In this document: piece by piece, positions 7,917 through 16,671 of the stretch
How the letters are laid out: every line of letters begins with the position of its first letter
Numbering within the stretch: position 1 is the stretch's first letter
Source: Lysobacter sp. Root76
Lineage (GTDB): Bacteria > Pseudomonadota > Gammaproteobacteria > Xanthomonadales > Xanthomonadaceae
Length of the DNA stretch: 64,000 nt
NCBI RefSeq assembly: GCF_001428685.1
Contig: NZ_LMIK01000005.1
Coordinates: 57,307-121,306 of the forward strand
Direction of reading: 5' to 3'
Translations under genes and position numbers: made by a program
Notes under the pieces: generated by a model
Database searches by the model: none
Told to the model about the DNA's origin: nothing
The model's input: only the letters and a program-made list of their open reading frames with translations

Positions 7917-8858
7917 TCACGGTGCGGCGCTTAGCCACCCCGGATTCTCCTTCCACCGCGCCTCCAAAAACTCCACGAACGCCCGCACCTTCGCCGGCAC
8001 GTAGCGCCTTTCCGGCATCACCGCGTGCACATCCAGCCCGTTGATGTCCCAGTGCGGCAGCACGCGTTCCATGCGGCCGTCGCGGATCTCGTCGGCGATG
8101 GCGAATTCGGGAATGCGGGCGATGCCGGCGCCGGCCAGCACGGCGGCCTTGAGGGCGAGGCTGGAGTTGGCGTCCAGGCGCGCGCCCAGGGCGACGCGCA
8201 CGACTTCCTCGCCGTGGCGCAGTTCCCAGGTGCGGCCGGTCGCGGCCAGGCTGAAGTGCAGGCAGTCGTGCGCGCCGAGTTCGTCGGGGCGCTGCGGGCG
8301 GCCGCGACGGTCCAGGTAGGCGGGTGAGGCGCATAGCAGCACGCCGCTGTGGGCGATGGTGCGCGCGACCAGGCTGGAGGCCTCCAGGCGGCCCAGGCGG
8401 ATCGCCAGGTCCTGGCTTTCCATGACCAGGTCGGTCGGGCGGTCGTCCAGTTGCAGGTCCAGGTCGACTTGCGGATGCAGGGCCAGGAACGGCCCGACGT
8501 GCGGGGCCACGTGCATCACGCCGAAGGTCATCGGCACCGACACCCGCAGCCGGCCCTGGGCGAGATCGCCGGTGCCGGCGACCGCGTCCTCGGCCGCGCG
8601 CGCCTCGGCGAACGCCGACTGGGCATGGCGCAGGTAGGCCTGGCCGGCCTCGGTCAGGCTGAGCCGGCGCGTGGTCCGGTGCAGCAGGCGCGCACCCAGC
8701 CGCCCTTCCAGCGCCGAAACCTGCTTGCTGACCGCGGCCTTGGACAGGCCCAGGGCGTCGGCGGCGCGCACGAAGCTGCCCAGTTCGGCCACCCGCACGA
8801 AGGCGAGCAGGCCGGCGAGATCGGGGACGGGCAGGCGCCCCTGCGGGATTGTTGACAT
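7917..8858 (-). CDS. LysR family transcriptional regulator
   Basis: This is a 313-residue LysR-type regulator of normal length. The N-terminal winged helix-turn-helix (about residues 15-75) includes FVRVAELGSFVRAADALG and LSKAAVSKQVSALEGRLGAR. The rest is a periplasmic-binding-protein-like effector domain of the CrgA/DmlR subgroup (GRLRVSVPMTFGVMHVAPH, VDLDLQLDDRPTDLV). It diverges from the EamA transporter gene at 8953 with 94 bp between starts, so by the usual LysR logic it probably controls that gene, possibly together with the isochorismatase-like gene behind it. The effector is unknown. An imperfect dyad, ATTATCCG-CAGGTC-CGGAAT, around 8888-8907 could be its operator. Confidence 0.9.
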   Translation of the reverse strand: MSTIPQGRLPVPDLAGLLAFVRVAELGSFVRAADALGLSKAAVSKQVSALEGRLGARLLHRTTRRLSLTEAGQAYLRHAQSAFAEARAAEDAVAGTGDLAQGRLRVSVPMTFGVMHVAPHVGPFLALHPQVDLDLQLDDRPTDLVMESQDLAIRLGRLEASSLVARTIAHSGVLLCASPAYLDRRGRPQRPDELGAHDCLHFSLAATGRTWELRHGEEVVRVALGARLDANSSLALKAAVLAGAGIARIPEFAIADEIRDGRMERVLPHWDINGLDVHAVMPERRYVPAKVRAFVEFLEARWKENPGWLSAAP

Positions 8859-8952
8859 AGAGAAACAGTCTAACCACGTCCGGGCCGATTATCCGCAGGT
8901 CCGGAATCCGTAACTTGGCCTCGTCCCGCCCATCCCGCCCCGGTACGACGCC

Positions 8953-9885
8953 ATGAACCTCACCACGAAGCGCCTGATCCTCACCCTGCTGGCCGGCAGC
9001 CTGGTCGGCGCCATCTTCGTGATCGGCAAGCTGCTGCTGGGCCGCGGCCTGAGCCCGCTGATTGTTTCCCTGATCCAGACCGGCGGCGCCGCCGCGGTGC
9101 TGATGGCGGTGCAGACCGTGCGCGGCGAACGCCTGCCGTTGGACCCAGCCTCGCGCCGCTTCTATCTGATCGCCGCGCTGATCGCGGTCGCCGGCTCGGC
9201 CCTGCTCGGCAACTGGGTGCTGGCGCGGATCCCGGCCGGCATCTTCACCGTGGTGGTGACCCTGTCGCCGCTGTTCACCTCCTTGTTCAACGCCCTGGTC
9301 GAGCGCCGCTGGCCGAGCCCGACCGCCGCCCTGGGCACCGCCCTGGGCCTGGCCGGCGTGCTGCTGGTGCTGGTGCCGCGCGCGCGTTCGGTCGAAGCCG
9401 AACAGGCGCTGGCCCTGACCATCGCCCTGGGCGTGCCGGTGCTGCTGGCGATCGGCAACGTCTACCGCAGCCGTTACTGGCCGAGCGGACTGAGCGCGCC
9501 GATGTCCAGCGCCGGCACGATGCTGGTGCAGGCCCTGGCGGTGCTGCCGCTGATCGCGGTCAGCGGCCAGCGCGCGGACCTGCAGCAGCTGGCCGCCTCC
9601 TGGCCGCTGCTGCTGGCGATGGTGCTGGTCACCCTGTCGGCCAACGTCGCCGCCGCCGCCCTGCAGCGCATCGCCGACTCCGTCGCCTACAGCCAGATCG
9701 GTTACGTGGTCGCGCTGACCGGCGTGATCTGGGGCGCGCTGCTGTTCGGCGAGCGCCTGGGCTGGGGCTTCGCACCGGCGGTGGCGCTGGTGTTCGTCGG
9801 CGTGGTCCTGGCCAACCGCCGCATCGCCGCCCCCGTTTCCGTTCCCGCTGCGTCCGCACTGCCCGCTCTGGGCGTCGCGCGCTGA
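8953..9885 (+). CDS. EamA/DMT-superfamily inner-membrane transporter
   Basis: The 310-residue product has ten hydrophobic segments arranged as two EamA repeats (about residues 8-140 and 150-290), the classical drug/metabolite transporter layout. Recognisable stretches are SLVGAIFVIGKLLLGRGLSP, RIPAGIFTVVVTLSPLFTSL and, in the second repeat, YSQIGYVVALTGVIWGALLFG followed by GVVLANRR. These proteins usually export metabolites or amino acids. The substrate cannot be read from the sequence. It diverges from a LysR regulator and is followed 28 bp later by an exported isochorismatase-family hydrolase, probably in one transcript. Confidence 0.88.
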   Translation: MNLTTKRLILTLLAGSLVGAIFVIGKLLLGRGLSPLIVSLIQTGGAAAVLMAVQTVRGERLPLDPASRRFYLIAALIAVAGSALLGNWVLARIPAGIFTVVVTLSPLFTSLFNALVERRWPSPTAALGTALGLAGVLLVLVPRARSVEAEQALALTIALGVPVLLAIGNVYRSRYWPSGLSAPMSSAGTMLVQALAVLPLIAVSGQRADLQQLAASWPLLLAMVLVTLSANVAAAALQRIADSVAYSQIGYVVALTGVIWGALLFGERLGWGFAPAVALVFVGVVLANRRIAAPVSVPAASALPALGVAR

Positions 9886-9913
9886 TCCATCAACCCCCAC
9901 TCGGACTTCTGTC

Positions 9914-10612
9914 ATGTACCTCGCATTCGCCCGCTACGCCTTCGCCGCCATCGTTGCCCTCGCCGCCGCCGCGCCCGCCCACGCCGACCTGCGCGAGCCG
10001 CTGACCCGCGACAACAGCGTGCTGCTGATGGTCGACTACCAACCGCAGTTCGTGTTCTCGGTGCAGTCGATCCCGGTGGTCGAACTGATCAACAACGCGG
10101 TCGGCCTGAGCAAGGCCGCCAAGGCCTTCGAGGTGCCGACCACCTACGCCACCATCAGCGCGCAGAGTTTCGGCGGCCCGCTGTTCCGCCAGTTGACCGA
10201 CGCGCGCCCGGAGCTGACCCCGGTCGACCGTACCTCGATCGACGCCTGGCAGGACCCGCGCGTGCGCGCCGCGATCGCCGCCACCGGCCGCAAGAAGCTG
10301 CTGGTCAGCGGCCTGTGGACCGACAGCTGCGTGACCCTGCCGGTGCTGTCGGCGCTGAAGGACGGCTACGAGGTCTACGTGGTGGTCGACGCCAGCGCCG
10401 ACGTGTCGCGCGAATCGCACGAGATGGCGGTGCAGCGCATGATCCAGGCCGGCGCGGTGCCGGTGACCTGGATGGCGGTGATGCTGGAATGGCAGGGCGA
10501 CTGGGCGCGCGGCAACACCGGCGCGCAGGTGCAGAAGATCGCGCAGGAGCATGGCGGCGCCTGGGGCCAGGGCATCGACTACCACCAGCGCATGGTCGCG
10601 CCGCGCAAGTAA
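9914..10612 (+). CDS. Exported isochorismatase-family cysteine hydrolase
   Basis: The domain is that of the isochorismatase/nicotinamidase superfamily: the catalytic Asp in LLMVDYQPQFVF, the Lys in GRKKLLVSGLW, and the Cys in TDSCVTLPVLSALKDGYEVYV. The subgroup resembles YcaC-like hydrolases, whose physiological substrates are mostly unknown. Unusually, the 232-residue protein starts with a Sec-type signal peptide (hydrophobic stretch FAAIVALAAAA, cleavage likely after AHA near residue 24), so it should act in the periplasm. It follows an EamA transporter by 28 bp and may act on the exported compound; that link is inference. Confidence 0.88.
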   Translation: MYLAFARYAFAAIVALAAAAPAHADLREPLTRDNSVLLMVDYQPQFVFSVQSIPVVELINNAVGLSKAAKAFEVPTTYATISAQSFGGPLFRQLTDARPELTPVDRTSIDAWQDPRVRAAIAATGRKKLLVSGLWTDSCVTLPVLSALKDGYEVYVVVDASADVSRESHEMAVQRMIQAGAVPVTWMAVMLEWQGDWARGNTGAQVQKIAQEHGGAWGQGIDYHQRMVAPRK

Positions 10613-10726
10613 TCGCGCACCAGCGCAGGCCGACGGCCGGATCGCGACAAGTCGTTGCGGCCGTCGGCGTTACAGTGGCGGCTCCCTCATCGTGATCGCG
10701 GCGCGTTGCCGCCGCCCGGAGTCGCC

Positions 10727-11059
10727 ATGGCCGCCTGGTTCACCGTCGCCGCACCATTGATCCCCGAAATCCTGCGCCTGGCGCGGCCCTACTTCACCCG
10801 CCCGCCGCCGCAGGCCATCGCCCCGCCTTCGGACGTGGTGGCGCTGCAGATCACCGAATTGCAGGACGTGGCCGCGCAGAACGCCGAATCGATCAAGGTG
10901 CTGGCGGCGGAAATGCAGAAGACCATCACCTCGCTGCAGCAGGCGTCGATGACGCTGGAGCAGCGGCTGCGGCGCGCGCATCGCTTGAGCCTGGCGTCGC
11001 TGGCGGTGGCGGCTGTGGCCCTGGTAGTCGCGGGGGCGGCTTACGCGACCGCGGCTTGA
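10727..11059 (+). CDS. Small C-tail-anchored coiled-coil protein, function unknown
   Basis: I do not recognise a family. The 110 residues contain a proline-rich start, a heptad-like helix (about residues 38-85: ITELQDVAAQNAESIKVLAA through MTLEQRLRR) and a C-terminal hydrophobic segment (LASLAVAAVALVVAGAAYA) that would anchor it in the inner membrane. The ATG at 10727 follows GGAG at 10718-10721; earlier in-frame codons have no ribosome site. It is isolated, with a repeat array downstream. Confidence 0.65.
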   Translation: MAAWFTVAAPLIPEILRLARPYFTRPPPQAIAPPSDVVALQITELQDVAAQNAESIKVLAAEMQKTITSLQQASMTLEQRLRRAHRLSLASLAVAAVALVVAGAAYATAA

Positions 11060-11126
11060 GGCCGGGCTTGCTTCGGATGGGAGCATGGTCGCGGTGACGG
11101 CTTACACCCCAGCGACTGAGGCCGAG

Positions 11127-11444
11127 CCCGCTTCCTGTGGAAGCGGCGTAAGCCGCGATCGATGACCGGCGCGATTACGACCCGCATGGATCGTGCCGCC
11201 ATGAATGGCATTCACCAACGACGCGGACCGTGCCCGCTTCCTGTGGGAGCGGCGTAAGCCGCGATCGACGGCCGGCGCGATTACGACCCACACGGATCGT
11301 GCCGCCATGAATGGCATTCACCAACGACGCGGACCGTGCCCGCTTCCTGTGGGAGCGGCGTAAGCCGCGATCGACGACCGGCGCGATTACGACCCACATG
11401 GATCGTGCCGTCATGAATGGAATTCACGAGCGACGCGGACCGTA
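11127..11444. repeat. Three tandem copies of a 106-bp repeat
   Basis: Copies start at 11127, 11233 and 11339 with an exact 106-bp period and few mismatches. Each unit contains the dispersed palindrome GGAGCGGCGTAAGCCGCGAT, then GACCGGCGCGATTACGACCC and CATGAATGGCATTCACCAAC. An inverted palindrome copy (CGCGGCTTACGCCGCTCC) follows at 11473-11490. The short minus-strand frames here repeat the same peptide with the DNA period and are not genes. The remaining parts of the gap 11060-11579 hold nothing else I can identify. Confidence 0.9.
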
Positions 11445-11579
11445 GCCCGCGACGCCGTGCGCATTCCCGCGATCGCGGCTTACGCCGCTCCTACAGAGAG
11501 CAGGACGCGCCCATTCGAGCTTTCGCGAGGGCGCGGCTGTCGCCGCAGCCCGCGACTCGCGCGAGTTACGACGTTCCGC

Positions 11580-12749
11580 TCAGTCCAGCACGCGGCAGAA
11601 CACCGCCTTGAGATAACGCGATTCCGGCACCTGCGCCAGCCAGGGGTGGTCGGCGCCGGCGCCGGACACCTTCAGCACCTGCACCGTGCGCCCGGCGTAG
11701 AAGGCGGCGCGGCGGATCATGTCGAGGAACTGCTCCTCGCTGACCAGGCCGGTGCAGGAGAAGGTCGCGAACAGGCCGCCGGGCTTGACCACGCCCAGGG
11801 CGAGCTTGTTCATATCCAGATACTTCTTCAGCGCCGGGATCACCTGCTCGCGGTCGCGGGTCATCTTGGCCGGGTCCAGGATCACCACGTCGAAACGCTC
11901 GCCGGCGTTCCCCATATCGCGCAGGTAGGGAAAGATGTCGGCCTGCACGAACTTGACGTGGGCGTTGTTGAGCTTGGCGTTGCCCTTGGCGATGTTGATG
12001 ACGTCGGCGTCGATGTCCACGCCGATCACTTCCTCGGCGCCGCGCGCCTTGGCGTAGACGCCGAAACCGCCGGTGTTGCAGCACAGGTCGAGCACGCGCT
12101 TGCCGGCGACCTGTTGCGACAGCCATTCGCGGTTCTCGCGCTGGTCGGCGAAGAAGCCGGTCTTGTGCGCGCCGGCCGGGTCGGCGCGGAAGCGGATGCC
12201 GTACTCGGTGATGACGGCCGGCGGCACGGCCTCGGTGCCGCGGAAGTCGAAGCTCTCCTGCTTTTGCACGTGCTCGTCGGCGAAGGCGTAGAAGCGGCAG
12301 CCCGGGAACTGCGCGCGCAGGGCGTCGTAGATCCATTCGCGGTAGCGGAACGCGCCGGCGCTGAAGTACTCGACCACCAGCAGGTCGCCGTAGCGGTCCA
12401 CGACCAGGCCGCTGAGGCCGTCGCCTTCGCTGTGGACCACGCGCCAGGCGTCGCTGACCTCGTCCAGGCGCAGCACGTCGCGGCGCAGCGACACCGCCGC
12501 GGCGATCTTGCGCGCGAACCAGTCCGCGTCGACCGCCACGTTCGGATCGTTTTCGAGCATGCGCAGGGCGATGCGCGAATGGCCGTTGTAGAAGCCGCGG
12601 CCGATCCAGTCGCCGTCCACGCCGAAGACTTCGACGATGGAGCCGGGCTTGGGACGCTGGGCGGGCTTGTCGACCAGGCGCTGGAAGATCCAGGGATGGG
12701 TGGATTTCCAGGCGTTCTTGAGGCGTACGGAGGGCAGGTCGCTATTCAT
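11580..12749 (-). CDS. rlmI: RlmI-type 23S rRNA (cytosine-C5) methyltransferase
   Basis: RlmI methylates C5 of a 23S rRNA cytosine (C1962 in E. coli) using S-adenosylmethionine. The 389-residue protein has the family layout: N-terminal PUA domain (KSTHPWIFQRLVD; GSIVEVFGVDGDWIGRGFYN), a central EEHD-like region, then the Rossmann methyltransferase with motif I LDLCCNTGGFGVYA, motif II GVDIDADVI, motif IV VVILDPAKM and motif VI TFSCTGLVSEEQF with the catalytic cysteine. Length is typical (about 396). It stands alone on the minus strand, with divergent rhomboid gene upstream. RlmI versus a close YccW-type paralogue cannot be told apart here. Confidence 0.85.
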   Translation of the reverse strand: MNSDLPSVRLKNAWKSTHPWIFQRLVDKPAQRPKPGSIVEVFGVDGDWIGRGFYNGHSRIALRMLENDPNVAVDADWFARKIAAAVSLRRDVLRLDEVSDAWRVVHSEGDGLSGLVVDRYGDLLVVEYFSAGAFRYREWIYDALRAQFPGCRFYAFADEHVQKQESFDFRGTEAVPPAVITEYGIRFRADPAGAHKTGFFADQRENREWLSQQVAGKRVLDLCCNTGGFGVYAKARGAEEVIGVDIDADVINIAKGNAKLNNAHVKFVQADIFPYLRDMGNAGERFDVVILDPAKMTRDREQVIPALKKYLDMNKLALGVVKPGGLFATFSCTGLVSEEQFLDMIRRAAFYAGRTVQVLKVSGAGADHPWLAQVPESRYLKAVFCRVLD

Positions 12750-12963
12750 CGGCGCATTTTACGCGGGTTGCGTGCGCAGCCGGGGGATTTGCCCGGAAAT
12801 CGCCGCAGTTGCCGGCCTTTCGACGCGGCGCGCGCTTGCGCCCCGCCGCAAGCCCCGCCGGCCGGGCGACGAAGCGTGCGCGGCATCCCTGTCCCACTCG
12901 CGGGACGAACTGGCCCGCGGGGCGCGGCTTGTATTCGCCGGCGCCGGTGCCAATCTCGCAAAC

Positions 12964-13728
12964 ATGCACCTGCCCACTCACGAAGCCCCGCCCGACACCC
13001 CGGCCCAGCGCAAAGCCGACCGCGGCCGGCTGTTGCGCGCGCTCAACGCCAGCCTGGCCTTCGTGCTGGTGCTCGCCGCCGTCTACACCGCCCAGGGCCA
13101 GTTCGACGTGGGCGCGTGGGCGGTGCAGCCGTGGTCGCCGGAGGGCCTGCTCGGCCTGCTGACCGCGCCGCTGCTGCACGGCTCGATCGAGCACCTGGCC
13201 ACCAACGCGATCTCGTTGCTGATGCTGGGCACGCTCGCCGGCGGCGTGTATCCGCGCGCCACCGTGCGGGCGCTGCCGCTGATCTGGCTGGGTTCGGGCC
13301 TGGGCGCGTGGTTGCTCGGCAGCGTCGGCAGCCATCACCTCGGCGCCAGCGGCCTGACCCACGGCCTGATGTTCCTGGTGTTCGTGCTGGGCCTGCTGCG
13401 TCGCGACCGCCCGTCGATCGCCGCGGCCATGATCGCCTTCATGTTCTACGGCGGCATGCTGCTGACCATCCTTCCGCGCGAGCCGGGCATTTCCTGGCAG
13501 GCGCACCTGGGCGGCGCGGTGGCGGGCGTGATCGCGGCCTTCCTGTTCCGCCGCAGCGACCCGCTGGCGCCGCGCAAGCGCTACAGCTGGGAAGACGAGG
13601 AAGACAGCATGGTGCCGGCCGTGGACGAGCTCGAACCGCCCAGCCCGCGCGAAGTGCCGGTGCTGTGGAACCGCCCCGATCCCGAACCGGGCGTGGTCCT
13701 GCGCTTCCCGCCGCGCCGCGAACCATGA
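12964..13728 (+). CDS. Rhomboid-family intramembrane serine protease
   Basis: Rhomboids cut transmembrane substrates within the membrane using a Ser-His dyad. This 254-residue protein has six hydrophobic segments between about residues 25 and 200. The catalytic serine motif is GASG in HHLGASGLTHGLMFLVF, the catalytic histidine sits in WQAHLGGAVAGVIAAF, and LLHGSIEHLATNAISLLMLG is the conserved HxxxxHxxxN region. The last 50 residues are a hydrophilic acidic and proline-rich tail. The ATG at 12964 gives the family's short cytoplasmic N-terminus; the frame extends upstream to 12637 only as antisense to rlmI. No substrate is implied by the neighbours. Confidence 0.88.
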   Translation: MHLPTHEAPPDTPAQRKADRGRLLRALNASLAFVLVLAAVYTAQGQFDVGAWAVQPWSPEGLLGLLTAPLLHGSIEHLATNAISLLMLGTLAGGVYPRATVRALPLIWLGSGLGAWLLGSVGSHHLGASGLTHGLMFLVFVLGLLRRDRPSIAAAMIAFMFYGGMLLTILPREPGISWQAHLGGAVAGVIAAFLFRRSDPLAPRKRYSWEDEEDSMVPAVDELEPPSPREVPVLWNRPDPEPGVVLRFPPRREP

Positions 13729-13810
13729 ACGCTGCGGCTTAACCCCGTCGCGGCGGCAGGCTAGAGTGATGCGTAGATCGCACCACTTTCGGTCACAAGG
13801 AGTCCGCCCA

Positions 13811-14182
13811 ATGCGTCTGGTTTCCCCCAGCCTGGTCCTGTGCGCGCTGGCGCTCGCCAGCCCGCTCGCCGCCGCCAAGGGCGCCTGCCTGATTCAGGGC
13901 AATCTCTACGGCGCACCGTTCATGGAATGCAGCGAAGTCGACACCGCCAACCCGTCCGGCGCCTACAAGGCGCAGTGCGAATCCAACGTCGGCTCGATCC
14001 AGAACGCCGGCGGCAACGCCACCGCCACCGTCGGCCCCGCTTGCCCGGCCGGAGCCGGCGGCGTCTGCGAGAATCCGATGGGCCAGAAGGTCCGCACCTA
14101 CTACTACGCTCGCAACGCGCAGATGCTGGCGATCACCCAACGCAGTTGCGAAAGCACCGGCGGCACCTGGCGCACGCCCTGA
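13811..14182 (+). CDS. Small secreted cysteine-rich protein, function unknown
   Basis: The 123-residue precursor has a clear Sec signal peptide (LVSPSLVLCALALASPLAAA). The mature part of about 100 residues contains six cysteines (GAC, MEC, AQC, PAC, GVC, RSC), enough for three disulphides, and no membrane segment. No family comes to mind. The ATG at 13811 follows AAGGAG at 13797-13802, a good ribosome site; the upstream extension to 13766 would bury the signal peptide. It precedes the isochorismatase gene by 23 bp on the same strand. Confidence 0.75.
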   Translation: MRLVSPSLVLCALALASPLAAAKGACLIQGNLYGAPFMECSEVDTANPSGAYKAQCESNVGSIQNAGGNATATVGPACPAGAGGVCENPMGQKVRTYYYARNAQMLAITQRSCESTGGTWRTP

Positions 14183-14205
14183 GCGCGTCTTTCAGCGGAT
14201 CCCCC

Positions 14206-14766
14206 ATGACCCCTGCCCTGCTGGTGATCGACGTCCAAAGCGGCCTGTTCGACGGCGAGCCGCGCCCGGACGACGCCGACGCGGTGATCGCGCGCCTCAA
14301 CGCGCTGATCGCACGCGCGCGCGACGCCGGAACCCCGGTGATCTTCGTCCGCCACGAACGCATCGGCACGCTGCTCGAACCCGGCACGCCGGGCTGGGCG
14401 TTCCAGGCCAAACTCGACGTGCACGACGACGACCTGGTGGTCGGCAAGACCTCGCCCGACGCATTCCTGCGCACCGGTCTGGAATCGCTGCTGCAATCGC
14501 TGGGCGTCGATCATCTGGTGATCGGCGGCTACGCCAGCGACTTCTGCGTCGACACCACCACCCGCCGCGCCGCCGCGCTCGGCTACCCGGTGACCCTGGC
14601 CGCCGACGCCCATACCACCCACGACAAACCGCACCTGACCGCCGCGCGCATCCGCGAGCACCACAACGCGACCCTGGCCGACATCGTCAGCTTCGGGGTC
14701 GAGATCCGCGCGGTCGACAGCGCCGACATCCAGTTCGTACGCAACGGCGGCGTCGCCCTGCGCTGA
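14206..14766 (+). CDS. Cytoplasmic isochorismatase-family cysteine hydrolase
   Basis: The 186-residue protein has the complete isochorismatase-fold triad: Asp in LLVIDVQSGLFDG, Lys in VVGKTSPDAFLRT, and Cys in GGYASDFCVDTTTRRAAALG. The DFCVDTT context is typical of the broad nicotinamidase-like group, whose members cleave amides or isochorismate. It has no signal peptide, unlike the family member at 9914. No nicotinamide or siderophore gene lies nearby, so the substrate is open. Confidence 0.88.
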   Translation: MTPALLVIDVQSGLFDGEPRPDDADAVIARLNALIARARDAGTPVIFVRHERIGTLLEPGTPGWAFQAKLDVHDDDLVVGKTSPDAFLRTGLESLLQSLGVDHLVIGGYASDFCVDTTTRRAAALGYPVTLAADAHTTHDKPHLTAARIREHHNATLADIVSFGVEIRAVDSADIQFVRNGGVALR

Positions 14767-14802
14767 ACCCCGCGTGCGGCCGCGCAGCGCGGATCCCATG
14801 CG

Positions 14803-16521
14803 ATGCTACCGGCCTTCCACGCGCCCCCGCCGAGCATGCCGCGCCTGTCGATCTTCCGCCGTCCGCTGCTGCTGCTCGCCGCCGCCCTGGCGCTGAGCGC
14901 CTGCCAGCGCGCGGCGCCCGACGAGGGCTACGACGAATCCGCCGCGGCCGATGCGCGCCGCATCGAAGCCGATGTGCGCTACCTCGCCGACGATCTGCTC
15001 GAAGGCCGCGAGACCGGCAGCCGCGGCCACGACCTGGCCGCGCTCTACGTCGCCCAACGCCTGCGTGCGATGGGCCTGCGTCCGGCCGGCGACGACGGCG
15101 GCTACACCCAGCGCGTGCCGCTGTTGCGCGCGCAGCGCCTGGCCGAGGGCAACGAACTGGTGATCGAGCGCAACGGCGCGACCACCGCGCTGCGCTTCCG
15201 CGACCAGTTCCTGCCGCTGCTCAACTACGACCAGCCCGAAGCCCGCGTCGAAGCGCCGGCCGTGTTCGTGGCCCAGGCCGTGCACGCGCCGAAACTGCGC
15301 CACGACGATTTCGCCGGCCTGGACCTGCGCGGCAAGATCGCGGTGCTGTTCGGCGGCGCGCCGGCGCGCTTCGCGCCCGATCAGCGCGCCTTCTACGCCA
15401 GCACCGAAGAGAAGCTGCGCGCCGTGGCCGAACGCGGCGCGGTCGGCGCCGTGTTCGTGGCCACCACCGGCGACGAGCAGACCTACCCCTGGGCGCGCTC
15501 GGCCGAAGACTGGCAACGCCCCGGCATGCGCCTGCGCGGCAGCGACGGCCGCGCGATCGACAGCACGCCGTCGCTGCGCGTGGTCGCACGGGTCAGCGCG
15601 GCGGTGGCCGACGTGCTGCTGTCCGGCAACGGCCACACCGCCGCCGAGCTGTACCAGGCCACCGATGCCGGCCGCCTGCGCGGTTTCGATCTGCCCGGCC
15701 GCATCGTCCTGGCCGCGCGCAACACCGTCGCGCCGCTGGAATCGCGCAACGTGGTCGCGCGCCTGCCCGGTTCCGACCGCCGGTTGTCGGCCGAGCACGT
15801 GGTGTTCAGCGCGCACCTGGACCACGTCGGCATCGGCCCGCCGGTGGACGGCGATGCGATCTACAACGGCGCCATCGACAACGCCCTGGGCGTGGCGGTG
15901 ATGCTGGAGGCCGCGCGCAAACTCGCCGCCGCGCCGACCCCGCCGCGGCGTTCGATCCTGTTCGTCGCGGTCACCGGCGAGGAAAAGGGATTGCTGGGCG
16001 CGCAGTGGTTCGCCCAGCACCCGACCGTGCCGGCCGCGTCCCTGGTCGCCAATCTCAATCTCGACATGCCGATCCTGCTGGCGCCGACCCGCGATGTGGT
16101 GCCGGTCGGGATCGAGCATTCCAGCCTGGCGCCGCTGGTGCGCCAGGCCGCCAAGGACGTCGGCGTGGCGCTGTCGCCGGACCCGGCGCCGGAACAGAAC
16201 ATGTTCGTGCGCAGCGACCAGTACGCCTTCATCCGCGCCGGCGTGCCGGCGGTGTACCTCAACGGCGGCGTCGAGGGCGCGCGCTTCGGCGCCGACCCGC
16301 GTGCAGCGCAACGCAACTACTTGAGCCAGCGCTACCACCAGCCCGGCGACGACACGAGCCAGCCCATCCAGTACGCCGACGCGGCGCGGCTGGCCCGCCT
16401 CAACGCGCGCCTGGGGCGGCTGATCGGCGACGCGCCGCAACGCCCGACCTGGAACGCCGGCGACTTCTTCGGCCAGCGTTTCGGCACCGATGGTTCCGGA
16501 GGCGATGCGCATGCCGATTGA
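14803..16521 (+). CDS. M28-family zinc metallopeptidase, predicted lipoprotein
   Basis: This 572-residue protein has a signal sequence with a lipobox ending LALSAC (Cys34), so it should be a lipid-anchored periplasmic or outer-membrane aminopeptidase-like enzyme. After a protease-associated insert region (about residues 155-290) comes the M28 catalytic domain. Its zinc ligands are visible: His and Asp in FSAHLDHVG, Asp in GAIDNALGVAVMLE, the Glu pair in VTGEEKGLLGAQWF, Asp in NLNLDMP and a late His in RYHQPGDD. An alternative start at 14836 (MPRLSIFRR) gives a more typical signal peptide. It is followed by an Asp/Glu racemase gene. Confidence 0.9.
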   Translation: MLPAFHAPPPSMPRLSIFRRPLLLLAAALALSACQRAAPDEGYDESAAADARRIEADVRYLADDLLEGRETGSRGHDLAALYVAQRLRAMGLRPAGDDGGYTQRVPLLRAQRLAEGNELVIERNGATTALRFRDQFLPLLNYDQPEARVEAPAVFVAQAVHAPKLRHDDFAGLDLRGKIAVLFGGAPARFAPDQRAFYASTEEKLRAVAERGAVGAVFVATTGDEQTYPWARSAEDWQRPGMRLRGSDGRAIDSTPSLRVVARVSAAVADVLLSGNGHTAAELYQATDAGRLRGFDLPGRIVLAARNTVAPLESRNVVARLPGSDRRLSAEHVVFSAHLDHVGIGPPVDGDAIYNGAIDNALGVAVMLEAARKLAAAPTPPRRSILFVAVTGEEKGLLGAQWFAQHPTVPAASLVANLNLDMPILLAPTRDVVPVGIEHSSLAPLVRQAAKDVGVALSPDPAPEQNMFVRSDQYAFIRAGVPAVYLNGGVEGARFGADPRAAQRNYLSQRYHQPGDDTSQPIQYADAARLARLNARLGRLIGDAPQRPTWNAGDFFGQRFGTDGSGGDAHAD

Positions 16522-16671
16522 TCGCAACGCCCGCCTCGCTCCGCTGCGGCGATGGTCGTTCCTGCTCGCGCTCGGCGTGAATATGGGCAGCGGCGATGAT
16601 GCGGTTCGCTGCGCTCACCACATCCTACCCATGGCCGACGCTACGACTGCGCCCGTCCTTATACTCGGCCC

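Noticed and set aside
7402..9915. 837-codon minus-strand open frame over lysR, eamA and adjacent DNA
   Set aside because: It is antisense or out of frame to clearly conserved genes and is rich in Gly, Arg, Gln and His from GC-biased third positions; no ribosome site or domain.
11102..11414. Two overlapping minus-strand frames of 71 and 79 codons with repeated peptide
   Set aside because: The peptide repeats at the 106-bp DNA period and has no ribosome site; it follows the tandem repeat.
11127..11444. CRISPR array
   Set aside because: The 106-bp units include both 'repeat' and 'spacer' unchanged in all three copies, so there are no unique spacers, and no cas gene is present.
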